Positions 1 to 7,693 of a stretch of 36,127 nucleotides of DNA are shown here, in pieces. The stretch spans positions 1 through 36,127 of the forward strand of contig JBHHXG010000007.1 in assembly GCA_046756985.1 (NCBI GenBank). Direction: 5' to 3'. The number at the start of each line of letters is the position of its first letter. The first letter of the stretch is position 1. Below the pieces are notes generated by a model that was not told the origin of the DNA, ran no database searches, and worked only from the letters and a program-made list of their open reading frames with translations. The position numbers were made by a program, and so were the translations under genes. Source of the DNA: JBHHXG01 sp046756985. Lineage in GTDB: Bacteria; Pseudomonadota; Zetaproteobacteria; Mariprofundales; Mariprofundaceae.

Positions 1-1
1 A

Positions 2-700
2 ACGGAATCCCATACACTTTTTCGACTCATTAATGATGCCCACAATAGTTTAGGCGATGCTGTGTTCGGTATTGTCAGCGGGCTGGGCGATGGGCTGATT
101 ATTGCGTTGGCCTGTACGCTGTTGATGCTGTTCCGTCTGCGTTTGGGAATAGTGGCCCTTACTGCATTCATAGCTTCAGGTCTGATCGCGCAACTGCTGA
201 AACGTATTTTTGATATGCCGCGGCCACCGGCGGTTCTGGAAAACGTGCATGTGCTGGGCGCGCCATTGACGGCGCATAGCTTTCCGTCCGGGCATGCGAC
301 ATCCGACGGTGTGGTGATTCTGGCGGCGTTTCTGCTCTGGGGAGTGAAAGACTGGCGGACGTGGGCGGCTGCCAGCGTGTTTGCGCTTGCCGCCTACGGG
401 CGGATTTACGGCGGCGTGCATTTTCCGCTGGATGTAGCAGCGGGTCTGATTGTTGGCATGGCCTGCATGTGGGCTTTGTGGCAATGGTCGGCCGGCTGGC
501 CCGTGGCACGGTGGGAATCCTCGCCGTGGGCATGGAAGATTCCGGGTCTGGCGGCAGCGATTCAGGCGGCGGTGCTGGGGCTGGGCTATCATGTGCAGCC
601 GTCAACAGCGCAGCCATTGGCACTCATGATTCCTGTAATGGCGCTGGTGACTCTGATGCAGGCCTGGAGGGGGAAGTTTGGAAACCAAAGTTCATTTTGA
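2..700 (+). CDS. PAP2-family membrane phosphatase, 5' end outside window
   Basis: This is a type 2 phosphatidic acid phosphatase (PAP2 superfamily) integral membrane protein that probably dephosphorylates lipid phosphates such as phosphatidic acid or undecaprenyl pyrophosphate at the membrane. The three PAP2 signature motifs are visible in order: KRIFDMPRP (K-x6-RP), PSGHATSD (PSGH) and GRIYGGVHFPLD (R-x5-H-x3-D). Several hydrophobic helices surround them. The frame is open from base 2, and the residues before the first in-frame GTG at 62 (LFRLINDAHNSLGDA) look like genuine PAP2 N-terminal sequence, so the gene most likely begins before the window and the GTG is not its true start. It overlaps holC by 23 bases. 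The substrate cannot be told from sequence. Confidence 0.88.
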   Translation, partial: TESHTLFRLINDAHNSLGDAVFGIVSGLGDGLIIALACTLLMLFRLRLGIVALTAFIASGLIAQLLKRIFDMPRPPAVLENVHVLGAPLTAHSFPSGHATSDGVVILAAFLLWGVKDWRTWAAASVFALAAYGRIYGGVHFPLDVAAGLIVGMACMWALWQWSAGWPVARWESSPWAWKIPGLAAAIQAAVLGLGYHVQPSTAQPLALMIPVMALVTLMQAWRGKFGNQSSF

Positions 701-1115
701 GCAACTGGACAGGCCGGATCGCGTGGAGGGCATTGCCCGCCTGCTGCTTAAGCGCGGCAGACTGATGCCGCATGTGCTGGTGCTGTGCCAGGACGACACG
801 TTCATGGTCAGCCTGGATGAGCGGCTGTGGACCATTCACCCCGAGTCCTTTCTCGCCCACGGCGTGGCCGGTGAGGATCAGGAAAGCAATGCCGGGCAGC
901 CGATCCTGCTGTCGCGGAGCGTCATTCATGACAATGATCCACAGGTGCTGATCAATGGCGGCATTGAAGTGCCGCCGCAACTGGATGGCTTCGCCCATAT
1001 TGTGGATTTTGTGGATGCCTGGGATGAAGGGCTCAAGCAGGCAGCGCGCGAGCGTTTCCGCACTTACCGGCAGCTGGGTATGGACCCATCCTATCTGGGC
1101 AGTAGCAACGAATAA
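678..1115 (+). CDS. holC: DNA polymerase III chi subunit
   Basis: HolC is the chi subunit of the DNA polymerase III clamp-loader complex. It links the replisome to single-stranded DNA-binding protein. The 145-residue product has the family pattern: an N-terminal VHFEQL strand, a helix leading to RLMPHVLVLCQDD, then LDERLWTIHPESFLAH, matching the chi 'LD..LW......F.PH' region. The size is normal for the family. The start is TTG at 678, supported by a strong Shine-Dalgarno sequence (GGAGGGGG at 666-673) lying inside the end of the PAP2 gene. The gene lies two genes before valS; a holC-valS pairing is common in Proteobacteria, which supports the call. No holD (psi) is seen nearby. Confidence 0.88.
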   Translation: METKVHFEQLDRPDRVEGIARLLLKRGRLMPHVLVLCQDDTFMVSLDERLWTIHPESFLAHGVAGEDQESNAGQPILLSRSVIHDNDPQVLINGGIEVPPQLDGFAHIVDFVDAWDEGLKQAARERFRTYRQLGMDPSYLGSSNE

Positions 1116-1163
1116 TGTACTGTAGCTTTGCCGAACGTATGCGGTGCACGTAACATAGCGCCA

Positions 1164-1820
1164 ATGGCAGAAAAATCCGATATTGAAGATATTCTGGATA
1201 AACTCGACCGCCTGCTGAAGGAAGGTACAGACGGCAATGATGAACCTGCTGATGAGCACGCGGAAGAACAGGCTCAGGCAGCAGAGGAAGAACAACCGGC
1301 GGAGTCAGAAGAGGCGTCCGAAACAGAAGACCGCCATGCACAAGAGGATGCAGATCGCGAAGATGCTGAAGCGGAAACTGCATCAAAAGCCGATGAAATC
1401 TTTCATACGGAAGAGAGCGTAGCCGGAGAAAGCCAGGAAGAGGTACAGGAGCCGGAGGAAACGGGGCAGAGCGCAGGAGACAGGCCGGAAGAGGTTAAGC
1501 ACGTTGTGCTCACTGAAGCGATGCTGGTGGATAATGCGCAGAGTGCCTTGCCTTTTGGCTCCGGGCAGCACAGCGAACCGGAGCATGCTGCAGGGAAAGG
1601 TGATGCAAAGGCGATTTCCGGAGCGGGTGATCGTCGGTCGGAAGCAGAGCCATCCGGTGACTGGGTTGCCACGGTGAGCGAAGCGGTTTTACAACGGCTA
1701 AATAAGGTTTTGCCGCAGTTGATTCATGAAGCAATGGCTAAATATGGTCCCTATGATGGCAACCCGTCATCGGAAGCCAGGGACCAGAATTCACAGATAG
1801 ATTCAGATACAGAGAGATAA
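1164..1820 (+). CDS. acidic PopZ-like protein, candidate polar organiser
   Basis: The 218-residue protein has three parts. A short N-terminal amphipathic helix (SDIEDILDKLDRLLKEG) comes first. A long, very Glu/Asp/Ala/Pro-rich and probably disordered middle spans about residues 20-175. A C-terminal helical segment (VSEAVLQRLNKVLPQLIHEA) ends it. This is the architecture of the alphaproteobacterial pole-organising protein PopZ (DUF2497), whose N-terminal 'EEIL.SIRRII' helix, acidic PED linker and C-terminal 'LDENLP.IVE' helices resemble it. PopZ/DUF2497 genes also commonly sit just before valS, as here. The resemblance is by eye, so homology is inferred. I chose ATG 1164 because an upstream TTG (1128) adds residues unlike the rest. 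Neither start has a strong Shine-Dalgarno sequence. It could instead be an unrelated acidic protein. Confidence 0.7.
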   Translation: MAEKSDIEDILDKLDRLLKEGTDGNDEPADEHAEEQAQAAEEEQPAESEEASETEDRHAQEDADREDAEAETASKADEIFHTEESVAGESQEEVQEPEETGQSAGDRPEEVKHVVLTEAMLVDNAQSALPFGSGQHSEPEHAAGKGDAKAISGAGDRRSEAEPSGDWVATVSEAVLQRLNKVLPQLIHEAMAKYGPYDGNPSSEARDQNSQIDSDTER

Positions 1821-1831
1821 AGGAAACAGAG

Positions 1832-4483
1832 ATGAGCAGTCATGCCCCCGAGCTTGCCAAGGCCTATGATCCACAGGCAGTGGAGCCTGCTGTCAGCGAA
1901 CAGTGGCTGAATTCGGATGCCTTTACGCCGCAACAGGCGGACGATGCCTATTGCATCGTGATCCCACCGCCGAATGTAACCGGCAGCCTGCATATGGGGC
2001 ATGCCTTTTCCTATACGTTGCAGGATATTCTGATTCGCTTTAACCGTATGCAGGGTAAGGCAACTCTATGGCAGCCGGGTACGGATCATGCCGGTATTGC
2101 GACACAAATGGTGGTCGAGCGACTTCTGGACAAGGAGGGCGTGCATCGGCGCGATCTGGGACGCGAGCGTTTTCTGGATCGCGTCTGGCAGTGGAAAGAA
2201 CATAGCGGTGGCACGATTATCAGCCAGCTCAAGCGCCTGGGATCCAGCTGCGACTGGTCAAGGGAACGTTTTACACTCGATGACGGCCTGTCCGCTGCTG
2301 TGCGCGAAGTTTTTGTGCAGCTTTATGAAGAGGGCCTGATCTATCGCGGCAAACGCTTGGTAAACTGGGATCCGGTGCTGGAAACGGCGGTGTCCGATCT
2401 CGAGGTGCAGTACGAGGAAGAGCAGGGTCATTTCTGGCATATCCGCTATCCCCTGGCCGATGATCCTTCCAGCCATCTGGTTGTTGCAACCACCCGCCCG
2501 GAAACCATGCTCGGCGATAGTGCAGTGGCAGTAAATCCGGCTGATGAGCGTTTCAAGGCCTTTGTCGGCAAACAGGTCATCCTGCCGCTGACCGGCCGTA
2601 CTATCCCGGTGGTGGCAGATGATTACGTGGATAGGGAGTTCGGCACCGGCTGCCTGAAGATTACACCGGCGCATGACTTTAACGATTATGAGGTCGGCAA
2701 ACGGCACAAGTTGCCGGTAATCAATATCTTTACGCCGCGGGCGCATCTCGTGGATACTGAATTTGTGCCTGAAAAATATCACGGCATGGAGCGCTACGAG
2801 GCGCGCGAATATATCGTTGCTGATCTTGATGCCGAAGGCCTGTTGCACAAGATTGAGGAGTATACGCATCAGGTTGGACGTGGCGATCGTTCGCATGCCG
2901 TGCTCGAGCCATATCTGACGGATCAGTGGTATGTGGATATTAAGCCACTAGCCAAGCCAGCCATTGAGGCGGTTGAAAAAGGTGATATCCGTTTTGTGCC
3001 CGGACACTGGGAAAAGACCTATTTTGAATGGATGCACAATATTCAGGACTGGTGCATTTCCAGGCAGTTGTGGTGGGGACACAGAATTCCCGCATGGTAT
3101 TGCGATGACTGCGATGATATCACCGTGGCGCGTGAAACACCGGAGCGTTGCAACGGCTGCGGTGGTACGCAAATTCGGCAGGATGAGGATGTGCTGGATA
3201 CCTGGTTTTCCTCCGGCCTATGGCCGTTCACAACACTGGGCTGGCCGCAACAGACAAAAGAGATGGAGACCTTTTATCCAAGCAATGTGCTGGTGACCGG
3301 TTTTGACATTATCTTCTTCTGGGTTGCGCGCATGATTATGATGGGGCTGAAGTTTACCGGCGATGTGCCATTCAGAGATGTGTACATTCATGCGTTGATT
3401 CGTGATGCGCAGGGCCAGAAAATGAGCAAGTCCAAGGGTAACGTTATTGATCCGCTGGAAGTAATCGAACAGTACGGCGCTGATGCACTGCGCTTTACGC
3501 TGGCCCATATGGCGACGCCCGGCCGTGATGTGAAACTGGATGTAAAGCGAATCGAGTCGAATCGTAACTTCATGAACAAGATATGGAATGCTGCACGCTT
3601 TGTGTTCATGAACCGTGCTGATGCTGGCACCGATCCAGAAGTAGTTGCAGAACGGCTTGAAAATCAATGGATACTAACCGAGTTATATGATGTGCGTGGT
3701 GTAGTTGATGCCGCATTGGCTGATTACCGCTTCAATGAAGCCGCCGATGCATTATATCATTTTATCTGGGACAAGTATTGCGACTGGTACGTGGAAGCCG
3801 CCAAGGTTGTGCTGTATGGCGATGATGACGCGGCAAAAGCGGAGACCCAGGTGGTGATGCTGACCGCTCTGGACGGCTGGCTGCGGCTATTGCATCCAAT
3901 TTGTCCATTTATCTCCGAGACGCTGTTTCAGGAGTTGCATGGGCCTGAGGCAAGGTTGATCACATCGGCCTGGGCTCCGCTTTCCAGACCGCAGGGTGAC
4001 GATGCTGTTTTACGGATGCGGAAAATAATTGAAGTCGTGAACGCCATTCGCTCGATTCGTGGCGAGATGAATGTATCCCCGGGTAAAAAAATTGATGTAA
4101 AAATTGCGGCAGTAGAGGATGTACAGGTTGAGCTTGCCGTACAGCAGAGTCTGTTGATGAGTCTGGCCCGTATTGAAACACTGGAGTGGCTGGATGAGAC
4201 TGCCGAGGTTGAAGGTGCTGCCATTGCGCCACTGGCTTATGCAAGGGTATTCCTGCCTCTGACTGGCCTGGTGAATGTGGCTGAGGAACTGGCCCGCGTT
4301 GAGAAAAATCTTGCCAAGCTGGATAAGGAGATCGCCAGGCTGGAAGGCAAGCTGGGCAATCCAAAATTCCGCGAGAATGCACCGGAAGACATTATCGCCA
4401 AGGTGCAGGCAGAGCTTGATGAAGCCCGCAGCAAGCGGGAAGAGCATGCTGTTGGAGTCAACCGTTTAAAAACCATTGCCTGA
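1832..4483 (+). CDS. valS: Valine--tRNA ligase
   Basis: This class I aminoacyl-tRNA synthetase charges tRNA-Val in the cytoplasm. At 883 residues it has the normal bacterial length. The ATP-binding HIGH-type motif is HMGH at residues 54-57, within PPPNVTGSLHMGH. The editing domain follows, with TTRPETMLGD and the GTGCLKITPAHD motif. The KMSKS motif is at residues 530-534 within GQKMSKSKGNVIDP. The C-terminal 70 residues form a charged coiled coil (RVEKNLAKLDKEIARLEGKL) typical of ValRS. The ATG has AAAGGAAA just upstream and follows the PopZ-like gene by 11 bases. A tRNA-Val gene lies 25 kb downstream in this window. Confidence 0.99.
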   Translation: MSSHAPELAKAYDPQAVEPAVSEQWLNSDAFTPQQADDAYCIVIPPPNVTGSLHMGHAFSYTLQDILIRFNRMQGKATLWQPGTDHAGIATQMVVERLLDKEGVHRRDLGRERFLDRVWQWKEHSGGTIISQLKRLGSSCDWSRERFTLDDGLSAAVREVFVQLYEEGLIYRGKRLVNWDPVLETAVSDLEVQYEEEQGHFWHIRYPLADDPSSHLVVATTRPETMLGDSAVAVNPADERFKAFVGKQVILPLTGRTIPVVADDYVDREFGTGCLKITPAHDFNDYEVGKRHKLPVINIFTPRAHLVDTEFVPEKYHGMERYEAREYIVADLDAEGLLHKIEEYTHQVGRGDRSHAVLEPYLTDQWYVDIKPLAKPAIEAVEKGDIRFVPGHWEKTYFEWMHNIQDWCISRQLWWGHRIPAWYCDDCDDITVARETPERCNGCGGTQIRQDEDVLDTWFSSGLWPFTTLGWPQQTKEMETFYPSNVLVTGFDIIFFWVARMIMMGLKFTGDVPFRDVYIHALIRDAQGQKMSKSKGNVIDPLEVIEQYGADALRFTLAHMATPGRDVKLDVKRIESNRNFMNKIWNAARFVFMNRADAGTDPEVVAERLENQWILTELYDVRGVVDAALADYRFNEAADALYHFIWDKYCDWYVEAAKVVLYGDDDAAKAETQVVMLTALDGWLRLLHPICPFISETLFQELHGPEARLITSAWAPLSRPQGDDAVLRMRKIIEVVNAIRSIRGEMNVSPGKKIDVKIAAVEDVQVELAVQQSLLMSLARIETLEWLDETAEVEGAAIAPLAYARVFLPLTGLVNVAEELARVEKNLAKLDKEIARLEGKLGNPKFRENAPEDIIAKVQAELDEARSKREEHAVGVNRLKTIA

Positions 4484-4630
4484 ACGGATGCTGCAACGTT
4501 CCGGCTACCTGTTTTTTTACTGAAAAATTATGCTGCCAATGGCATGGGCGCTGACAGTATCGTAACCACCGCAACAGAAAAAATAGAAAACCACATCTTC
4601 CAGCAGGTCCGGTCGATATTCAGCGCACAG

Positions 4631-4693
4631 GCGGACATCCGGCCGGTCTCTGGAAGGAGGGGTGGGGTGAGAGCCGGTCGGATGCCTGTCCGC
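4631..4693. repeat. large imperfect inverted repeat between convergent genes
   Basis: A long dyad lies between the ends of valS (+) and the TPR gene (-). The left arm 4631-4650 (GCGGAC, then ATCCGGCCGGTCTC) pairs with the right arm 4669-4693 (GAGAGCCGGTCGGAT, then GTCCGC), allowing one bulged base, one G-U pair and a small internal loop. The 18-base loop is purine-rich (GGAAGGAGGGGTGGGG). No clear T-run follows on either strand, so it is not a standard intrinsic terminator. It may still act as a transcript end structure for one or both genes. Confidence 0.5.
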
Positions 4694-4717
4694 TGTTGCC
4701 GCATGTGTTAGGTATTG

Positions 4718-5266
4718 CTAAATGTTGTTCAGGTTATCCCTGGCAACGGTATATCCGGGATCAAGCCGCAGGGCCTCTCTCAGTTCATCCCTCGCGCGAT
4801 CGCGATCGTGTATCCCGTCGCGATTGTAGTAGGCAACGCCAAGATCGTTGTGCAAGCGCGGGTCGCTTGGGCACAGGCGGGTCGCCTTTTCGAGCAGGTA
4901 AACCCTCTTCTCACTATCCTTCGTCTTGGCTGCCTTGTCGAGATATTTCTGGGCCTTTTTATTATGGCAATCTCTTGTGTTTAATGCGGCACCTTGCTGT
5001 TGTGCGGCAGGTGGGGGCGTCCGCTGTGCTTCTTCAGCGCGTTGCGCACGCTCATCCGATTTATCCATCTGGCTGCCAATAATATAGCCGCCAATGGCGC
5101 CAATCGCCGCGCCTTTGCCTGAACCACCGGTTCTGTCCACTGAATGGCCGATGGCAGCACCTGCACCTGCGCCAATCAGCGCGCCCATCAACCCCTTGTT
5201 ACCTGCGACAGCGGAGGAGGTAAATACACATGCCATAACGATAGCCATCAATGCCCTTCCAAACAT
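4718..5266 (-). CDS. exported glycine-zipper and TPR-repeat protein
   Basis: The 182-residue product begins with a signal peptide (MFGRALMAIVMACVFTSSAVAG). A glycine-zipper segment follows, with GALIGAGAGAAIGHSVD and GAAIGAIGGYIIGSQMD at about residues 27-67, as in YMGG/Gly-zipper outer-membrane-associated proteins. A charged and Gln/Pro-rich linker leads to a C-terminal tetratricopeptide region (about residues 110-180), including RLHNDLGVAYYNRDGIHDRD and REALRLDPGYTVARDNL. The protein is therefore probably periplasmic or envelope-associated, and its exact function is unknown. The start ATG (codon 5266-5264) has a perfect GGAGG six or so bases upstream on the minus strand. A palindrome and a direct repeat lie just before it. 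The M48 protease gene lies upstream on the same strand. Confidence 0.8.
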   Translation of the reverse strand: MFGRALMAIVMACVFTSSAVAGNKGLMGALIGAGAGAAIGHSVDRTGGSGKGAAIGAIGGYIIGSQMDKSDERAQRAEEAQRTPPPAAQQQGAALNTRDCHNKKAQKYLDKAAKTKDSEKRVYLLEKATRLCPSDPRLHNDLGVAYYNRDGIHDRDRARDELREALRLDPGYTVARDNLNNI

Positions 5267-5276
5267 AACAGCCTCC

Positions 5277-5342
5277 TATACCTAATATTAGTATAGATGA
5301 CTCTAGGGGAATTACATCTGCCAATGGCTATCGATGCCAATG
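5277..5342 (-). promoter_or_regulatory. candidate operator/promoter region of the TPR gene
   Basis: Directly upstream of the TPR gene's Shine-Dalgarno sequence is an AT-rich palindrome, CTAATATTAG at 5282-5291, flanked by TATA on both sides. On the minus strand it includes a TATACT sequence that could serve as a -10 element, though I see no good -35. Further upstream, the octamer TGCCAATG occurs twice as a direct repeat (5319-5326 and 5335-5342) with a 16-base period. A third copy lies after valS at 4534-4541. Function is inferred from position only. Confidence 0.35.
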
Positions 5343-5372
5343 AATTATTTGAAAATGTATTTTTCCTTTTTA

Positions 5373-6290
5373 TTACGGTGTTATACGGGCGCCTTCACGC
5401 TGATGTCCGCTGTATGGTGGTTGTGATGCCGCAGGCGGGCGTATACGTGCGCCCTCCTGGTGGCCGGCGTCCATCGTGTTGCCATTATACCGCCTTCCCC
5501 GCATGTGGGACTGCATGCTCAGGAAGCTGCTACTGTTTCTTCGCCAGGATTTTTCCGGCAGGCTCCTGGCCAGTGCATGCGTGGAGGCAACCCGGTCTCT
5601 TGCATTTGGATGATCGGCAAAAAAACCGGATGACTGTTTGCGGTCAAGTTTGACAAGATTGCTCAGAAACTTGCTCATGGCATACGGATTATAACGGGCC
5701 CTGTAAAGCAGATGCACGCCTCTTCTGTCTGCATCTGCTTCGGCTTCGCGGGAATATTTGGTCAGTTGCCCCTGGGCCAGCAGTCTGCCTGCAATCAGGG
5801 CATAATCCGCACCTGCCCCGCGGCCAAAGACTGCGCCAAGTAGACCCAACCCCAGCTGGTAGCGCATGGCGCGTTCAATTTGTGATTTGTGGTGGAAACC
5901 CTCGATATGACCAATCTCATGAGCGATCACGCTGGCCAGTTCAGCCTCGGAAGTGGCCAGTTCCAGGATTTTGCTATGGATGTAAATAAACCCGCCCGGT
6001 AATGCAAAGGCATTGATATGATCGTCTTTGATGACGCGAAAGCGCCAGGCCATTTGGGGCCGACGACTTACGTGCGCAAGCTGCATGCCCAGGTCGGAAA
6101 CATATTGTTGAATAAACTGATCGCGAAGCAGTGACGCTTTTTGTTCGACCTGGATGGCTGCCTGGCGTCCGATGGCAACTTCATCGCGCTCACTGACCGA
6201 GAAGAGCCCCGCATATGCGGGCATGCATGGAATCAGAGCAATTATTCCGATTTTGCATAGCAGAAGACATGGTCGAAAGCTAGAACGCAT
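5373..6290 (-). CDS. exported M48-family zinc metalloprotease
   Basis: This is a periplasmic zinc endopeptidase of family M48, in the broad group of the YcaL/BepA/LoiP type. Its likely role is envelope protein quality control. The HEXXH zinc motif is HEIGH at about residues 124-128. The third ligand lies in the downstream SREAEADADRRG helix. A signal peptide, MRSSFRPCLLLCKIGIIALI followed by PCMPAYA, supports export. I chose the ATG at 6290 because it begins this signal peptide and is preceded by AAGGAGG with ideal spacing. An in-frame ATG at 6338 would add 16 residues before the signal peptide. No TPR domain is present in this protein, but the next gene downstream has one. The C-terminal tail holds two similar short blocks (EGARIRP and EGARITP). 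Confidence 0.92.
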   Translation of the reverse strand: MRSSFRPCLLLCKIGIIALIPCMPAYAGLFSVSERDEVAIGRQAAIQVEQKASLLRDQFIQQYVSDLGMQLAHVSRRPQMAWRFRVIKDDHINAFALPGGFIYIHSKILELATSEAELASVIAHEIGHIEGFHHKSQIERAMRYQLGLGLLGAVFGRGAGADYALIAGRLLAQGQLTKYSREAEADADRRGVHLLYRARYNPYAMSKFLSNLVKLDRKQSSGFFADHPNARDRVASTHALARSLPEKSWRRNSSSFLSMQSHMRGRRYNGNTMDAGHQEGARIRPPAASQPPYSGHQREGARITP

Positions 6291-6338
6291 CGCAATCCTC
6301 CTTGCTGCGTCAACACATAAACAGTCGCAGAGAGACAT

Positions 6339-6353
6339 GGGCTATTATAGCCC
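6339..6353 (-). promoter_or_regulatory. perfect palindrome containing a TATAAT box upstream of the M48 gene
   Basis: GGGCTATTATAGCCC is a perfect inverted repeat with seven-base arms around one central base. Read on the minus strand it contains TATAAT (6349-6344), about 54 bases before the protease start. That fits a -10 element overlapped by a repressor-type operator. I see no convincing -35 at 16-18 bases. The plus strand reads into the divergent small membrane gene, about 120 bases away. Confidence 0.4.
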
Positions 6354-6474
6354 TCTCCACGCCTGGTCGTAGACGCTTAACACGCAGCCATGGTCGCAGC
6401 AGCATTGTGGTTGATATAGATGCATCAGGCATTAGCATTACAGACATATTCAATTATGCACATGGGGGAATGAA

Positions 6475-6705
6475 ATGAATTTGCTGACCCGGAAGATTGA
6501 AATCAACATCATTACTTTGGTGTTGATTATTGTAGTTACAGGCGTGGCCTCGGTGCACATATCACAAACCGAATTTGGTAGTCAGACCATTCCCGAGATT
6601 GTTGCAATCATTGGCCTGTGTTTTGTCGGCATGGGAATCTATATGTTCCTCCACCTTTTCCAGCAATTGTATGGTAAGTCCGATAACGAAGGCGACGAAA
6701 AATAA
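6475..6705 (+). CDS. small two-helix membrane protein of unknown function
   Basis: The 76-residue product has two clear hydrophobic segments, IITLVLIIVVTGVASV (residues 13-28) and VAIIGLCFVGMGIYMFLHL (about residues 43-61), and a charged C-terminal tail ending GDEK. I do not recognise a family. The ATG has a GGGGGAA stretch upstream at suitable spacing. It lies 55 bases before the ABC ATPase on the same strand and diverges from the M48 gene, so it may be a small accessory protein of either unit. Its base composition resembles its neighbours'. The reading frame is short, but the two membrane segments, start signal and position make it credible. Confidence 0.65.
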   Translation: MNLLTRKIEINIITLVLIIVVTGVASVHISQTEFGSQTIPEIVAIIGLCFVGMGIYMFLHLFQQLYGKSDNEGDEK

Positions 6706-6760
6706 GGTTCAGATTCGGAAAGCCTGACCGACCCATTACATTTTCCACCATTCTACCACG

Positions 6761-7693
6761 ATGATATATGCCGAACAGCTCAGCAGGTTTTATGGTGATT
6801 GTGAGGCTGTGCGTGATCTGAGTTTTCATGTCCACAAAGGTGAGGTAATGGGATTGCTCGGCCCCAATGGTGCCGGCAAATCAACCACCATGAAAATATT
6901 GACATGTTTTCTGCCGCCTTCTTCCGGTCAGGCCAGCGTAGATGGCTCCCCACTGGAAGATACCATGACCATTCGCCGTAAAATTGGCTATCTGCCGGAA
7001 AATGCGCCTTCCTATACTGATCTTGATGTGCATACCCACCTGACATTTGTCGGGCGCATGCATGGCATACCGGATGCAACGCTAAATGACCGTATAGCAG
7101 AAATGAGCCGTGTCTGTGGGCTTGCATCTGTCATGTACCGTCGTATCGACGAACTTTCCAAAGGCTACCGGCAACGCACAGGGCTGGTTGCAAGTATGTT
7201 GCATGATCCACCATGCCTGATTCTTGACGAGCCAACCACCGGCCTCGATCCAAACCAGATTGTCGAGATTCGTCATCTGATTCGCCGGCTGGGTGAGAAA
7301 AAGACGGTGCTGCTTTCCTCGCATGTATTACCGGAGGTCGAAGCGGCCTGCGACCGGATGATGATTATTGATAACGGGCAGCTGCAGGTAATAGGCACAT
7401 CCGAAGAATTGGCCCGGCAGGCGCAGGGCGGCGCTGTTTTGCATGTGGCCATGAAAGGCAATGCGGAAGCCGCGCTGGATGCAGTCACAAAAGCCATGGG
7501 TGAAGTCGAGGCCGTGCTCAGAGTAGAAGACGGGGTGTCCAGGCTTACGCTGACCCATCCGGATCACGATGCGAACCTTGCTGAAGCAATGTTTCATGCA
7601 GTCGTGAGCTCAGGTGGAGTTATCCTTGAAATGCGGCCAGAGAAGGCAACACTCGAAGATATATTCCGGCAGCTGACGGGAGCATCCGCATGA
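6761..7693 (+). CDS. ABC transporter ATP-binding protein, GldA-like
   Basis: This is the cytoplasmic ATPase of an ABC-2 type transporter, probably an exporter. At 310 residues it carries Walker A GPNGAGKS at residues 34-41, signature LSKGYRQR near residue 133, Walker B CLILDEPTTGLDP and the H-loop SSHVLPEVE. The C-terminal 90 residues form the extra domain typical of the GldA/NosF/CcmA-like branch. The next genes encode a permease, a GldG-like auxiliary subunit and a DUF4340 protein, a set known from the Gld ABC system of Bacteroidetes and found widely in other bacteria, where its substrate is unknown. The ATG lacks an obvious Shine-Dalgarno sequence. It overlaps the permease start by four bases (ATGA). 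Confidence 0.93.
   Translation: MIYAEQLSRFYGDCEAVRDLSFHVHKGEVMGLLGPNGAGKSTTMKILTCFLPPSSGQASVDGSPLEDTMTIRRKIGYLPENAPSYTDLDVHTHLTFVGRMHGIPDATLNDRIAEMSRVCGLASVMYRRIDELSKGYRQRTGLVASMLHDPPCLILDEPTTGLDPNQIVEIRHLIRRLGEKKTVLLSSHVLPEVEAACDRMMIIDNGQLQVIGTSEELARQAQGGAVLHVAMKGNAEAALDAVTKAMGEVEAVLRVEDGVSRLTLTHPDHDANLAEAMFHAVVSSGGVILEMRPEKATLEDIFRQLTGASA

Noticed and set aside
168..623. Long minus-strand frames opposite the PAP2 gene, and similar frames opposite holC, valS, tilS and others
   Set aside because: They are Pro/Arg/Ser-rich shadows of well-supported genes, with no family features or start signals.
4484..4522. GAACG...CGTTC followed by a T7 run as the valS terminator
   Set aside because: The stem has only five pairs and the T-run begins about ten bases after it; too weak to annotate.
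5297..5653. Plus-strand frame of 118 codons over the end of the M48 gene
   Set aside because: Antisense to a clear protease gene, Cys/Arg-rich, and without domain resemblance.
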